A DNA stretch of 64,000 nt, from contig JAFSIS010000070.1 of assembly GCA_017439665.1 (NCBI GenBank), positions 124,001 to 188,000 on the forward strand, given 5' to 3'. Made by a program: the position numbers and the translations under genes. The notes beneath the pieces were generated by a model, which was given only the letters and a program-made list of their open reading frames with translations, ran no database searches and was not told the origin of the DNA. Positions within the stretch are counted from its first letter, which is position 1, and each line of letters starts with the position of its first letter. Source of the DNA: Lachnospiraceae bacterium (lineage in GTDB: Bacteria > Bacillota > Clostridia > Lachnospirales > Lachnospiraceae). Shown in pieces: positions 31,539-40,372 of the stretch.

Positions 31539-32750
31539 ATGAATGTTCAGACAGAAAATTTACAGACCCCTTACTATTATATCAAAGAAAATGCACTTTT
31601 ATATGATGTGAAGCTGCTTGAGAATGCTCTCAAAGAGAATTGGGGAAATTTCATCATGAGTTATTCGGTGAAAACCAATTCTCTTCCCTGGCTTTTGACC
31701 TGGCTGAAGAAGCAGGGCTTCTATGCGGAAGTGGTTTCCGAAATGGAGTACGATCTGGCCTGTCGCCTGGGGTACAAGGATGATGAGATCGTATATAACA
31801 GCCCCATAAAAGACCGGGCAGTGTGGGAAAGGATCCTCCTTGCCGGAGGCTATGTCAACCTGGATTCCTCCCGGGAGCTGGAATGGGCGGAGGAGCTGGC
31901 AAAGACTTATCCGAGTCGGGAATTTAAGATCGGCCTTCGGGTAAACTGCCTTTTGGACAGTCTGATTCCCGGAATGGAAACCAGCGGAGGAAAACGGGGA
32001 CGCTTCGGCTACTGTTATGAGAATGGTGTTTTGGGGGATGCGATTAAAAGACTGAAGGGCATTTCCGGAGTGAAAATAGCCGGCCTGCACCTGCATACCT
32101 CCACCCAGAGCCGAACCGTGGAAACCTTCGGTGCACTGGCGGGTATGGCAGTAAAAATTGCTGATGAATATGCACTGGATCTGGAATATGTAGATATGGG
32201 AGGGGGCTATTTCGGTGGCTCCCCGGACATGCCCTCCTATCCGGACTATTTTGGAGAAATCTGCAGCCAGCTGAAAACCGGTTTTGATCCAAAGAAAACG
32301 AAGCTCATTGTGGAACCGGGAGTTTCCCTGATTTCCCGCGCCACCACTCTGGTGAGCCGGGTACTGGAGGTGAAGGAGGTACCGGAGGGAAGCTTTATCG
32401 TGACCGACAGCAGCCGGGTCTATCTGAATCCCATGGTGACCAGGCATACCTATCCCCACCACATTGAATATGCAGAAGGGGAAGCTTCTTCCCGTGAATC
32501 CAGAGCCAGTCAGTGGGTCTGCGGCTCTACCTGTATGGAGCATGATAAGCTCTTTGAACTCATTGATGAGCCACAGCTGATCCCGGGAGATAGAATCGTT
32601 TATGACAGGGCGGGAGGCTATACCATGTGTCTGGCACCCCTGTTCATCCACTATTTTCCTGCGGTCTGGATCGAAAAAGAGGATGGAAGCCTGTTTCAGG
32701 CAAGGCAGGAGTGGACCAATGAGGAGTATCTGCAGAAGAATTTCTGGTAA
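31539..32750 (+). CDS. PLP-dependent decarboxylase-fold protein (LysA/Orn-DAP decarboxylase family)
   Basis: A 403-residue member of the alanine-racemase-fold decarboxylases that act on diaminopimelate, ornithine or arginine. S-Y-S-V-K-T-N carries the PLP lysine near residue 43. G-L-H-L-H-T-S, M-G-G-G-Y and V-E-P-G bind the cofactor phosphate. C-G-S-T-C-M-E-H-D holds the conserved active-site cysteine, and A-G-G-Y-T-M the C-terminal tyrosine. The housekeeping lysA would not be expected here, so a dedicated substrate is likely. The ATG at 31539 is preferred (AAGGA ten bases upstream) to a TTG overlapping the pseF stop. It could supply an amine for decoration of the glycan; this is inference. 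Confidence 0.82.
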   Translation: MNVQTENLQTPYYYIKENALLYDVKLLENALKENWGNFIMSYSVKTNSLPWLLTWLKKQGFYAEVVSEMEYDLACRLGYKDDEIVYNSPIKDRAVWERILLAGGYVNLDSSRELEWAEELAKTYPSREFKIGLRVNCLLDSLIPGMETSGGKRGRFGYCYENGVLGDAIKRLKGISGVKIAGLHLHTSTQSRTVETFGALAGMAVKIADEYALDLEYVDMGGGYFGGSPDMPSYPDYFGEICSQLKTGFDPKKTKLIVEPGVSLISRATTLVSRVLEVKEVPEGSFIVTDSSRVYLNPMVTRHTYPHHIEYAEGEASSRESRASQWVCGSTCMEHDKLFELIDEPQLIPGDRIVYDRAGGYTMCLAPLFIHYFPAVWIEKEDGSLFQARQEWTNEEYLQKNFW

Positions 32751-32830
32751 GGATTCTGAGGGGAGAATCCCGGAGGCATTGAACAGTTACAATATTCAGG
32801 AATAAAGAATAAATGAGAAGGAAAGCAACA

Positions 32831-33919
32831 ATGCGGCATGGGGAAAAGAAAAAGAAGCGTATCTACGTCTGCCACACCTATTACCATGTATATATTACTG
32901 TACTGAAAGAATGTAATCTTCCGGGAGAGGAAAGAGGAAAGGCTTCCCTGGTCTTAAGCACCATGTCCAATGACTTCGGAAATCTGAAAGAGAGGGCAGA
33001 GGCTTCGGGGCTGTTTGAGGAAGTACTCATCTTTGAAGAAAAAGAAGAAGGATTTTTTCCCGGGTTAAAAAAATACCACATTGACCGGGGAAATATTCTG
33101 CTGAACATGCTTGCCAGGATCCGGTTTACCAGGCTGCTGGGGAAATTGCAGGAGCCCTATGTTCCTGTGGATTTCAGAGAATATGAAGATATTTATGTTT
33201 TCTGTGATTCTGACCCCATTGGCTACTATCTTTCCTATAAAAAGATCTATTATCATGCCCTGGAGGATGGGCTGGACTGTATAAAAGCCTATGATACTGC
33301 CCGTTATGATAACCGTGGTCATTTTGAATTGAAGGCAAAGCTGGCAGCCATGAATCTGATCTTTATCCAGAACGGTTATGGAAAATATTGTATCGATATG
33401 GAGGTAAACAATATTGCCTGCCTTCCCTATCCCTGCCCTAAATATGTGGAAAAGCCCAGGAGGGAGCTGGTGGAGGGGATCAGTGAAGCAGATAAACAGC
33501 TGATCATCAGGATCTTTATGGAGGATGTGGAAGGGCTGTTAAAACAGCTGGAAAAGCTACCCGAAGGGACGGACAGGGTACTTCTTCTTTCTGAACCTCT
33601 CTGCGATCTGAAAACCAGAGAAAGGATATTTAAGGATATCCTTGCTGAATATGCACCCGGTGCCATTGCCTTTATCAAGCCCCACCCCCGGGATATTCTG
33701 GATTATGAGGAAAAATTTCCCGAGCATATCGTGCTGCAGGGACGTTTTCCCATGGAGGTGATGAATTTTATCCCGGGAATCCACTGGAAAAAGGTGATTT
33801 CTGTGTTTACCGTCTGTGATTCCATCACCAATACGGAGGAAGTCATCTTTTTGGGTGAGGATTTTATGGACAAATACGAGGATCCTGCTCTTCACCGACA
33901 GAACGAAGCCATAGGATAA
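32831..33919 (+). CDS. GT52-like glycosyltransferase, candidate CMP-pseudaminate transferase
   Basis: A 362-residue protein related to the GT52/GT80-like sialyltransferase group. It starts with a V-C-H-T-Y-Y-H-V-Y segment, has an E-D-G-L motif after a Y-Y-H-A-L strand, and a K-P-H-P-R-D motif in the C-terminal half. D/E-D-G and H-P are the catalytic and CMP-binding motifs of bacterial sialyltransferases. Lying two genes after pseF, it is the best candidate for transferring pseudaminic acid to the glycan. I prefer the ATG at 32831, preceded by AGAAGGAAAG, over the ATG at 32813. No membrane helix is present. Family assignment is moderate; donor assignment is inference. Confidence 0.7.
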   Translation: MRHGEKKKKRIYVCHTYYHVYITVLKECNLPGEERGKASLVLSTMSNDFGNLKERAEASGLFEEVLIFEEKEEGFFPGLKKYHIDRGNILLNMLARIRFTRLLGKLQEPYVPVDFREYEDIYVFCDSDPIGYYLSYKKIYYHALEDGLDCIKAYDTARYDNRGHFELKAKLAAMNLIFIQNGYGKYCIDMEVNNIACLPYPCPKYVEKPRRELVEGISEADKQLIIRIFMEDVEGLLKQLEKLPEGTDRVLLLSEPLCDLKTRERIFKDILAEYAPGAIAFIKPHPRDILDYEEKFPEHIVLQGRFPMEVMNFIPGIHWKKVISVFTVCDSITNTEEVIFLGEDFMDKYEDPALHRQNEAIG

Positions 33920-33985
33920 GGACCAGTGAAGGTCCGACAGAAGGCTGAGCTGCTGCCGGGACAGGGAGCGGAAGGATAGAAAGAT

Positions 33986-34015
33986 TTGTCTTTTCTTATA
34001 TTTATGTGGTACAAT
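33986..34015 (+). promoter_or_regulatory. Sigma-A-type promoter ahead of the ABC flippase
   Basis: TTGTCT (33986-33991), an 18-base spacer and TACAAT (34010-34015), 73 bases before the ATG at 34089. Confidence 0.55.
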
Positions 34016-34088
34016 AATATGTCAGACTGCGCGTTTTGATAAAAGGGACAAACTCCCGGGGCTAAAGGCTTTCGGGCAGGAGGTTTAT

Positions 34089-35840
34089 ATGATTAAGATT
34101 TTTAAGAAGATGAATAGGCTGCTGGATGCCCGCCAGAAGAGGCTGATGGTAGTGATCATCTTCCTTATGCTCGTCGGCGGTATCCTGGAAAGCTTAAGTA
34201 TTTCCGTGATCCTTCCGGTGATTGAAGTACTTTTGGATCCGGAGGCGGTTCAGGGAGAAGGAGTGATTCCAACCCTCTATCGTCTGCTTGGTTCTCCCGG
34301 TGTGGATGCCTTTACCAGGATCATGATGATGACCCTTATTGGGGCGTTTATTGTCAAGAATCTTTTCCTGTTTCTGCAGAATGTGGTTCAGCTGAGATTC
34401 GTGTATACGAATCAGTTCGCCACTTCCAGACGGATGATGATCAATTTCATGAAAAGGCCCTATGAATACTACCTGAATGCGGATACATCCGTGATCCAGA
34501 GAAATATTACTTCTGATGTTAACAATATGTACGGACTGATCTTAAGTGTGCTCCAGCTGTTCAGTGAGATCGTGGTATTCGTCTGTCTGGCAGCAGTCCT
34601 GCTGGCAACAGATGCGGTGATGACCATTACCATCGCCAGTTTAATGGTGGTAGTCCTTTTTTTGATCAAGGTAGTCATCAAGCCGATCATGGTAAAGGCA
34701 GGACAGGACAATCAGGACTATTACAGTGGTCTGTATAAATGGATCGAGCAGTCGGTAATGGGGATCAAGGAGATCAAGATCGCCAATAAAGAGCAGTATT
34801 TTATCAATGAATATGCCAAATGCGGCTTCGGCTATGTGAATGCAGTACAGAAATATAATCTGTACAATTCCACTCCCAGATTATTGATCGAGACCGTCTG
34901 TATTGCCGGACTGGTGCTTTACATGATGATCGTGATGAGCGGAGGGGTGGCCCTGGAGGATATCACCGCCCAGCTGACTGCCTTTGCGGCAGCGGCCATG
35001 CGCCTTATTCCCAGTGCCAACCGGATCAATAATTACCTGACCAGTATTTCCTATTTTGAACCTTTCTTTATGGGCGTAAGTGACCATTTACAGGAAGAGA
35101 TCCACGACGACAGCATGGTCTATGACGTGGAAGCTTATAGCCATAAGAAACAGGTGGAAAAGCTGGATATCAAAGAAGCAATCCGATTAAAGGATATTAC
35201 TTACAAATATCCGAATACAGATGTACTGATCTTTGATCATGCAGATATGGAGATACCCATTGGCTCTGCAGTGGGCATCGTAGGAAGCTCAGGCTCCGGT
35301 AAGACTACGGTAGTAGACATCCTCCTGGGACTTCTGGAGCTTGAAAGCGGAAGTATCCTGGCAGATGATGTGGAGATCAGGGAGCATTATGAGGAATGGC
35401 TGAAGAACATTGGCTATATTCCCCAGTCTATTTTTATGCTGGATTCTACTATCCGCAACAATGTGGCCTTTGGCTATGCGCCGGAGGAGATTGATGACAG
35501 CAGAGTCTGGGAGGTATTGAAGGAAGCTCAGCTGGATGAGTTTGTGCGGGGCTTGCCGGAGGGCCTGGATACAGGAATCGGTGAAAGAGGAATCCGCCTT
35601 TCCGGAGGACAGCGGCAGAGGATCGGTATTGCAAGGGCTCTGTTTGAGGATCCGGAGGTGCTGGTTCTGGATGAGGCTACCTCTGCCCTGGACAACGATA
35701 CAGAAGCGGCCATTATGGAGTCCATCAACCGGCTTCACGGAAAGAAAACCCTGATCATCATCGCCCACCGTCTTCAGACCATTGAAAAATGTGATATGGT
35801 CTACCGGGTAGAAAAGGGCAAGGTGAGCCGGGAAAGATAA
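34089..35840 (+). CDS. PglK-like ABC-type lipid-linked oligosaccharide flippase
   Basis: Homodimeric ABC transporter with membrane and ATPase parts in one chain of 583 residues, like PglK and MsbA. Six membrane helices fill residues about 20-320. The nucleotide-binding domain (about 365-580) has Walker A G-S-S-G-S-G-K-T-T, signature L-S-G-G-Q-R-Q-R, Walker B V-L-V-L-D-E-A and the switch histidine in A-H-R-L. The E-S-L-S-I-S segment in the first helix is typical of the PglK type. It would move undecaprenyl-diphosphate oligosaccharides across the membrane, and no Wzx flippase is visible in this window. AGGAGG precedes the ATG. With the PglF/E/C/A-like genes at 48-55 kb it completes most of a Pgl pathway. 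Confidence 0.88.
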   Translation: MIKIFKKMNRLLDARQKRLMVVIIFLMLVGGILESLSISVILPVIEVLLDPEAVQGEGVIPTLYRLLGSPGVDAFTRIMMMTLIGAFIVKNLFLFLQNVVQLRFVYTNQFATSRRMMINFMKRPYEYYLNADTSVIQRNITSDVNNMYGLILSVLQLFSEIVVFVCLAAVLLATDAVMTITIASLMVVVLFLIKVVIKPIMVKAGQDNQDYYSGLYKWIEQSVMGIKEIKIANKEQYFINEYAKCGFGYVNAVQKYNLYNSTPRLLIETVCIAGLVLYMMIVMSGGVALEDITAQLTAFAAAAMRLIPSANRINNYLTSISYFEPFFMGVSDHLQEEIHDDSMVYDVEAYSHKKQVEKLDIKEAIRLKDITYKYPNTDVLIFDHADMEIPIGSAVGIVGSSGSGKTTVVDILLGLLELESGSILADDVEIREHYEEWLKNIGYIPQSIFMLDSTIRNNVAFGYAPEEIDDSRVWEVLKEAQLDEFVRGLPEGLDTGIGERGIRLSGGQRQRIGIARALFEDPEVLVLDEATSALDNDTEAAIMESINRLHGKKTLIIIAHRLQTIEKCDMVYRVEKGKVSRER

Positions 35841-35860
35841 AACGGGGAATAAAGATCATT

Positions 35861-36277
35861 ATGGAAAAACTGAAAGAACTTTGGAAAAAATATGAGGAAG
35901 CCATCAGCTATCTGTTCTGGGGTGGAGTGGCCTTTTTTCTCAGCATGGCATTGTTTTACGTCTTTGCCAATATGATGCATATGGACGAACAGGTCGCCAA
36001 TTCCATCGACTGGGTGATCTGTGTAGTCTTTACCTATTTTACCAACCGTACCTTTGTATTCAAAAGCAAGTCCAGCGGACTTACCGGTATGGGAAAGGAA
36101 TTTATCAGCTTTATCGGTGCCAGACTGGGAACCTTGATCATAGAAAATATTATTCTTTTTGTCACCATCGATATGCTGACCATGAACAATATGATCGCCA
36201 AGCTGATCGGACAGTTTGTGGTGATCGTAAGCAACTACATTCTCAGTAAGCTGTGGATTTTCAAGAAAAAAGGGTAA
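35861..36277 (+). CDS. GtrA family membrane protein
   Basis: Small membrane protein of 138 residues with four helices, matching GtrA. GtrA is thought to flip undecaprenyl-phosphate-linked single sugars made by GtrB-like GT2 enzymes. The family signature is F-T-Y-F-T-N-R-T-F-V-F at about residue 56-66 and S-K-L-W-I-F-K at the end. GtrB-like partners are present at 6466 (frameshifted) and 42772 (intact), and several large polytopic proteins could be the matching GtrC-type transferases. It follows the ABC flippase by 20 bases. Confidence 0.9.
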   Translation: MEKLKELWKKYEEAISYLFWGGVAFFLSMALFYVFANMMHMDEQVANSIDWVICVVFTYFTNRTFVFKSKSSGLTGMGKEFISFIGARLGTLIIENIILFVTIDMLTMNNMIAKLIGQFVVIVSNYILSKLWIFKKKG

Positions 36278-36300
36278 CGGTGAAGGTACTGAACAGCTAA
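36275..36300. repeat. Second copy of the dispersed TAAC..GTGAAGGTACTGAACAG motif
   Basis: Near-identical to the complement of 30783-30807, located directly after the GtrA stop codon. The inverted repeat is partly degenerate here. Confidence 0.5.
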
Positions 36301-36352
36301 AAAGGCTGAGTAAATGTTTTCTGAAAAAATAAAACCCGGAAAGGAGACAGGC

Positions 36353-37417
36353 ATGGGGAACAAGTCCAGACAGGTAAATTATGAAGCCTTAAGAATACTG
36401 TCCATGTTTATGATCATCGCCATGCACTATCTCCAAAAGGGAGGGGTTTTGCTTCCCCTTTCCGAAGACAGAGGGATAGTCAATCTGCTGGCCTGGCTAG
36501 TGGAGACCTTCTGCATCGGGGCGGCCAATCTCTATGTGCTCCTTAGTGGATACTTTCTTATGGAGGCATCCTGGAGGTGGAAGAAGCTGGTTTCTCTTGT
36601 GGCTCAGGTTCTGTTTTATTCGCTGGGAGTATCCCTGGTCTGTCTGGCTCTGGGGATCGGAGGAGTCCGGAACTGGTCTCTCTATGATTGGGCAACCGTT
36701 ATCCTCCCTTTGCAGTCCGAGCATTACTGGTTTGCAACGGCCTATTTTGGCCTGTATCTATTCGTGCCTGTACTGCAGGCAGGAGTGAAGCAGCTGACGA
36801 AGCGGCAGCTTGAGATCGTCCTGGCCTGCATGCTGATTTTCTTTTCCCTGGAAAAGACTTTTTCGCCGGTGGCCTTAGCCTATGATCGCTATGGTTATGA
36901 TCTGGGCTGGTTTATCTGCCTGTTTCTGATAGCCACCTACCTTCGGCTTTATGGAGAAGAACTGCCAAAAGGGAGAACAGCCGGGATGGTATATGCCTGG
37001 CTGGGGGTGCTGATCTGGCTGCTTGGCCTGGTGCTGGGAAACCTTACCCAAAAAGGCCTTCCCCTGTCCTATATGGGAGACATGCTGTACAGCTACAATC
37101 ATCTTTTGGTATTGCTGCTCTCACTTGCCCTGTTCAGAGCGTTTAAGGGGCTGACAGTTCTCTTTAAGTGGATGGAAAAGTGGATCCTGGCCCTTTCTCC
37201 CTGTTGCTTCGGGGTATATCTTCTGCATGAGCATATAGCGATCCGCTATTTATGGCCCCGGTGGCTGGGAGTGGATAAGGTAGGAAGAAGTTTGCTGTTC
37301 CTGCCCCATATGCTGGTTTGTATCATCATTATTTTTGGAGTCGGTGCTGCAGTGGAGCATTTAAGGAGCAGAATATTCGCTCTGGTGATCAAAAAACTTG
37401 AAAGGACAAAAAGGTAG
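36353..37417 (+). CDS. Acyltransferase 3 family membrane protein
   Basis: Integral-membrane O-acyltransferase of 354 residues with about ten helices. It probably acetylates or otherwise acylates sugars of the glycan. Family signs are N-Y-E-A-L-R-I-L-S-M-F-M-I-I-A-M-H-Y near the N terminus (R and H conserved), N-L-Y-V-L-L-S-G-Y-F in the third helix and a late F-G-V-Y-L-L-H-E-H. The ATG at 36353 follows AAAGGAG, so the longer frame from 36314 is rejected. The next gene starts seven bases after its stop. Confidence 0.88.
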   Translation: MGNKSRQVNYEALRILSMFMIIAMHYLQKGGVLLPLSEDRGIVNLLAWLVETFCIGAANLYVLLSGYFLMEASWRWKKLVSLVAQVLFYSLGVSLVCLALGIGGVRNWSLYDWATVILPLQSEHYWFATAYFGLYLFVPVLQAGVKQLTKRQLEIVLACMLIFFSLEKTFSPVALAYDRYGYDLGWFICLFLIATYLRLYGEELPKGRTAGMVYAWLGVLIWLLGLVLGNLTQKGLPLSYMGDMLYSYNHLLVLLLSLALFRAFKGLTVLFKWMEKWILALSPCCFGVYLLHEHIAIRYLWPRWLGVDKVGRSLLFLPHMLVCIIIIFGVGAAVEHLRSRIFALVIKKLERTKR

Positions 37418-37424
37418 ATAGCCA

Positions 37425-39194
37425 ATGACTCATCTTAAACGTCTGTACAGAGATTATGAACGCATATGGTGCAATGTGGTTTTTCCTCTGATTCTTCTGG
37501 TCTATCCTCTGGTGCTGGTAAATCAGGGAATCGACGTATCGGATTCTACCTACAGCCTCAGTAACTTCCTGTATTTTCAGGAAATGGAAGGGATGTGGGT
37601 GGTGTCCACCTATCTGTCCAATCTGGCAGGCTGGGTTCTGACCTGCCTGACCTTTGGAAAGACCCTTCTGGGAATGAACATTTATACGGGCCTTTTGGTT
37701 TCTGTTACGGTACTTTTGGTGTATGGACAGCTGCGCAAGTGGATGCCGGCCTGGATCATCTTTCTGGGAGAGTTTGTGGCAGTGGGGTTTTTGTGGATTC
37801 CTACCACCATTTTATATAATTATCTGACCTATTTTCTTTTTGCTTTGGGAACCATTCTTCTTTATAAAGGATTGGTGGAGGAAAAGGATGGCTATCTGAT
37901 TGTATCAGGAGCGGTTCTGGGACTGAATGTTTTCGTCCGTATACCCAATATTACGGAAATGGCCTTAATCCTGGGACTCTGGTACTATCTGGCTGTTACG
38001 GGAAAGCCGTTTTCGATACTTATAAAAAAAACAGGGCTATGTATCCTGGGCTATATGCTTGGACTGGTTCTTCCTCTGGGTCTGGTGGTTTTCCAATATG
38101 GGTTTTCCGGTCTTGTGGAAGCAATTGCCGGTCTGGCAGCCATTCAGAGTACGGATGCCAGCTATTCCCCCTTTGCCATGGTGGCCTCTATTTTCAAGGC
38201 CTATTTCAGAAGCGGAAAATGGCTGGTAATCATGGGAATTCCCACGGCCTTCGGCATGGGAATGTTTGCGTTTAAAAAGGGACAGTATGAGCGGGGAAAG
38301 CAGATCCTTTTTCTGGCAGGGGTTCTGGTCATCCTCCGCTTCCTTTGGGGAAGAGGGATGTTCAGCTTCCGTTATTATGAAGACTATACCTCCATGTATG
38401 AGTGGGGAATGATGGGTCTTTTTCTGGCCTGGATAGCGGCAGTTTATATGCTGGGCTCTGCCAAAACCTCGGCAGAAGAAAAGCTGATGGCTGTTCTTAC
38501 TATGGTCATTCTGGCGGTTACTCCTTTGGGAAGCAATAATTATACTTATCAGAATCTGAACAATCTTTTTTTACCTGCTCCCTTTACCCTGTATACCTTC
38601 GTCAAGGTATACCGCTACCGGAAGGGAACCAGCCCTTTATCCGGATTGTCCTTTCCCTGGAAGGCTATGGTGGCTGTGGTGGGAGTCATAATCCTGATCC
38701 AGACTACCGGCTTTCATTTCAATTTTTCCTTTGGAGACGGAATGGACGGTACTCCCAGAAATTCCACCTTTTCTGCACCCCGTACCCTGGCAGGAATGAA
38801 GACTACCTGGGAAAATGCTGAAAATATCGGCAGTCTGCATACCTGGCTGGAAGAAAACGGATATGCGGGAAGCGGTGCGGATAAAAACGAAAAAGTACAG
38901 ATGATCCTTTATGGGAACTGCCCGGGATTATCCTTCTTATATGAGATTCCCTTTGCCATAAAAACGGCCTGGCCGGATCTGGACTCCTATCCCTATGAGA
39001 GCTTTGTTCAGGAACTGAAGGAGCTGGAAGGCCTGCATCGGGAAAAGGGTGAAAAAATCCTGGTTGTGCTGAGGGATCAGGAGCCGTCCAGTGAACAGGG
39101 ATATGCGAAAAAGGAGTATCTGCAGGAATGGATGGAAAGAAACGGTTATGTCTGCAGGTATGAAAATGAAGAATATGCGGTTTATTTGCCATAA
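37425..39194 (+). CDS. Large polytopic membrane protein, unknown function
   Basis: A 589-residue protein with about 11 helices and a soluble C-terminal domain of roughly 130 residues. After the first helix a loop reads Q-G-I-D-V-S-D-S-T-Y-S-L, with aspartates placed as in GT-C glycosyltransferases, and a later R-I-P-N-I-T-E segment sits between helices. I recognise no named family. The build (N-terminal acidic loop, many helices, soluble tail) is shared with the proteins at 2271, 40372 and 63649. It may be the GtrC-like transferase served by the GtrA/GtrB genes around it; this is inference. Confidence 0.65.
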   Translation: MTHLKRLYRDYERIWCNVVFPLILLVYPLVLVNQGIDVSDSTYSLSNFLYFQEMEGMWVVSTYLSNLAGWVLTCLTFGKTLLGMNIYTGLLVSVTVLLVYGQLRKWMPAWIIFLGEFVAVGFLWIPTTILYNYLTYFLFALGTILLYKGLVEEKDGYLIVSGAVLGLNVFVRIPNITEMALILGLWYYLAVTGKPFSILIKKTGLCILGYMLGLVLPLGLVVFQYGFSGLVEAIAGLAAIQSTDASYSPFAMVASIFKAYFRSGKWLVIMGIPTAFGMGMFAFKKGQYERGKQILFLAGVLVILRFLWGRGMFSFRYYEDYTSMYEWGMMGLFLAWIAAVYMLGSAKTSAEEKLMAVLTMVILAVTPLGSNNYTYQNLNNLFLPAPFTLYTFVKVYRYRKGTSPLSGLSFPWKAMVAVVGVIILIQTTGFHFNFSFGDGMDGTPRNSTFSAPRTLAGMKTTWENAENIGSLHTWLEENGYAGSGADKNEKVQMILYGNCPGLSFLYEIPFAIKTAWPDLDSYPYESFVQELKELEGLHREKGEKILVVLRDQEPSSEQGYAKKEYLQEWMERNGYVCRYENEEYAVYLP

Positions 39195-39235
39195 AAAGAA
39201 ATCTCCCAAACTATAATGAATAAGGAAGTAGAGCA

Positions 39236-40372
39236 ATGATCAATTTTAATGTACCCCCGTTTACGGGAAAGGAAATCGAATATATCCGGGAAGCAGTGGA
39301 GGCACAGAAAATCTGTGGAGACGGGCAGTTTACTGCCAGGTGCAACCGCTGGCTGGAGGAGAGGACAGGGACGAAAAGGGCTCTTCTTACTACCTCCTGC
39401 ACCCATGCAACGGAAATGGCAGCTCTTCTTGTGAAGGTAAAACCGGGGGATGAGGTGATCATGCCCTCCTATACCTTCGTTTCCACGGCAGATGCCTTTG
39501 TGCTGAGAGGAGCAGTGCCGGTATTTGTGGATATCCGTCCGGATACCATGAATCTGGACGAGAAAAAGATAGAAGCGGCCATTACCGAAAGGACCGCAGG
39601 TATCGTACCCGTTCACTATGCCGGAGTAGCCTGTGAAATGGATACGATCATGGAGCTTGCGGCAAAGCATGGTCTATGGGTGATCGAAGATGCAGCCCAG
39701 GGGATCATGTCAACCTATAAGGGAAAAGCTCTGGGAACCTTCGGAGAATTTGGCTGTTTCAGCTTCCATGAAACCAAGAACTATAGTATGGGAGAGGGAG
39801 GAGCTCTTCTGATCCGGGAAGAAAAGGATATTGAGGAGGCTGAGATCCTCAGGGAGAAAGGAACCAACCGAAGTAAGTTCCACCGAGGACAGATTGATAA
39901 ATACACCTGGGTAAATCAGGGCTCCAGCTATCTTCCCAGTGATATGAATGCAGCCTATCTCTGGGCCCAGCTGGAAATGGCAGAAGAGATCAACTCTGCC
40001 CGGCTTTCCCTGTGGAACAACTATTATGAAAGGCTTTTGCCACTTAAGGAGGCAGGTTATCTTGAGCTTCCTGTAATTCCTGAGAGCTGCGTGCACAATG
40101 CACATATGTTTTATCTTAAGGTAAAAGATATTGAGGAAAGGACAGCATTGATCGAGAAGTTAAAAGAGAAGGGAATTATGGCGGTTTTCCACTATATTCC
40201 TCTTCATTCAGCACCGGCAGGGTTAAAATTCGGCCGTTTCCATGGTGAGGATGTGTATACCACCAGGGAGAGTGAGCGGCTTTTGCGCCTGCCTATGTAT
40301 TATGGCCTTAAGGGCGAACAGGTGGAGGAAATCTGTGATGCAGTAAAGGAGTTTTTTGAAAGGAGGTCCTGA
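39236..40372 (+). CDS. rffA: dTDP-4-amino-4,6-dideoxygalactose transaminase, RffA/WecE
   Basis: PLP-dependent transaminase that makes dTDP-4-amino-4,6-dideoxy-D-galactose (dTDP-Fuc4N) from dTDP-4-keto-6-deoxyglucose with glutamate. The 378-residue DegT-family protein begins N-F-N-V-P-P-F-T-G-K-E. It has S-C-T-H-A-T-E-M, E-D-A-A-Q-G and the highly diagnostic F-S-F-H-E-T-K-N with the PLP lysine. The dTDP sugar precursor genes (rmlA, rmlB) are not in this window and must be elsewhere. The GNAT gene at 42186 could acetylate the new amino group, as WecD does. AGGAAG precedes the ATG; its stop overlaps the next ATG by one base. Confidence 0.92.
   Translation: MINFNVPPFTGKEIEYIREAVEAQKICGDGQFTARCNRWLEERTGTKRALLTTSCTHATEMAALLVKVKPGDEVIMPSYTFVSTADAFVLRGAVPVFVDIRPDTMNLDEKKIEAAITERTAGIVPVHYAGVACEMDTIMELAAKHGLWVIEDAAQGIMSTYKGKALGTFGEFGCFSFHETKNYSMGEGGALLIREEKDIEEAEILREKGTNRSKFHRGQIDKYTWVNQGSSYLPSDMNAAYLWAQLEMAEEINSARLSLWNNYYERLLPLKEAGYLELPVIPESCVHNAHMFYLKVKDIEERTALIEKLKEKGIMAVFHYIPLHSAPAGLKFGRFHGEDVYTTRESERLLRLPMYYGLKGEQVEEICDAVKEFFERRS

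Noticed and set aside
31599..32651. 350-codon open frame on the - strand opposite the decarboxylase-fold gene
   Set aside because: It is the mirror of a strongly conserved gene, has no ribosome site, and its translation shows low-complexity mixture with no recognisable domain.
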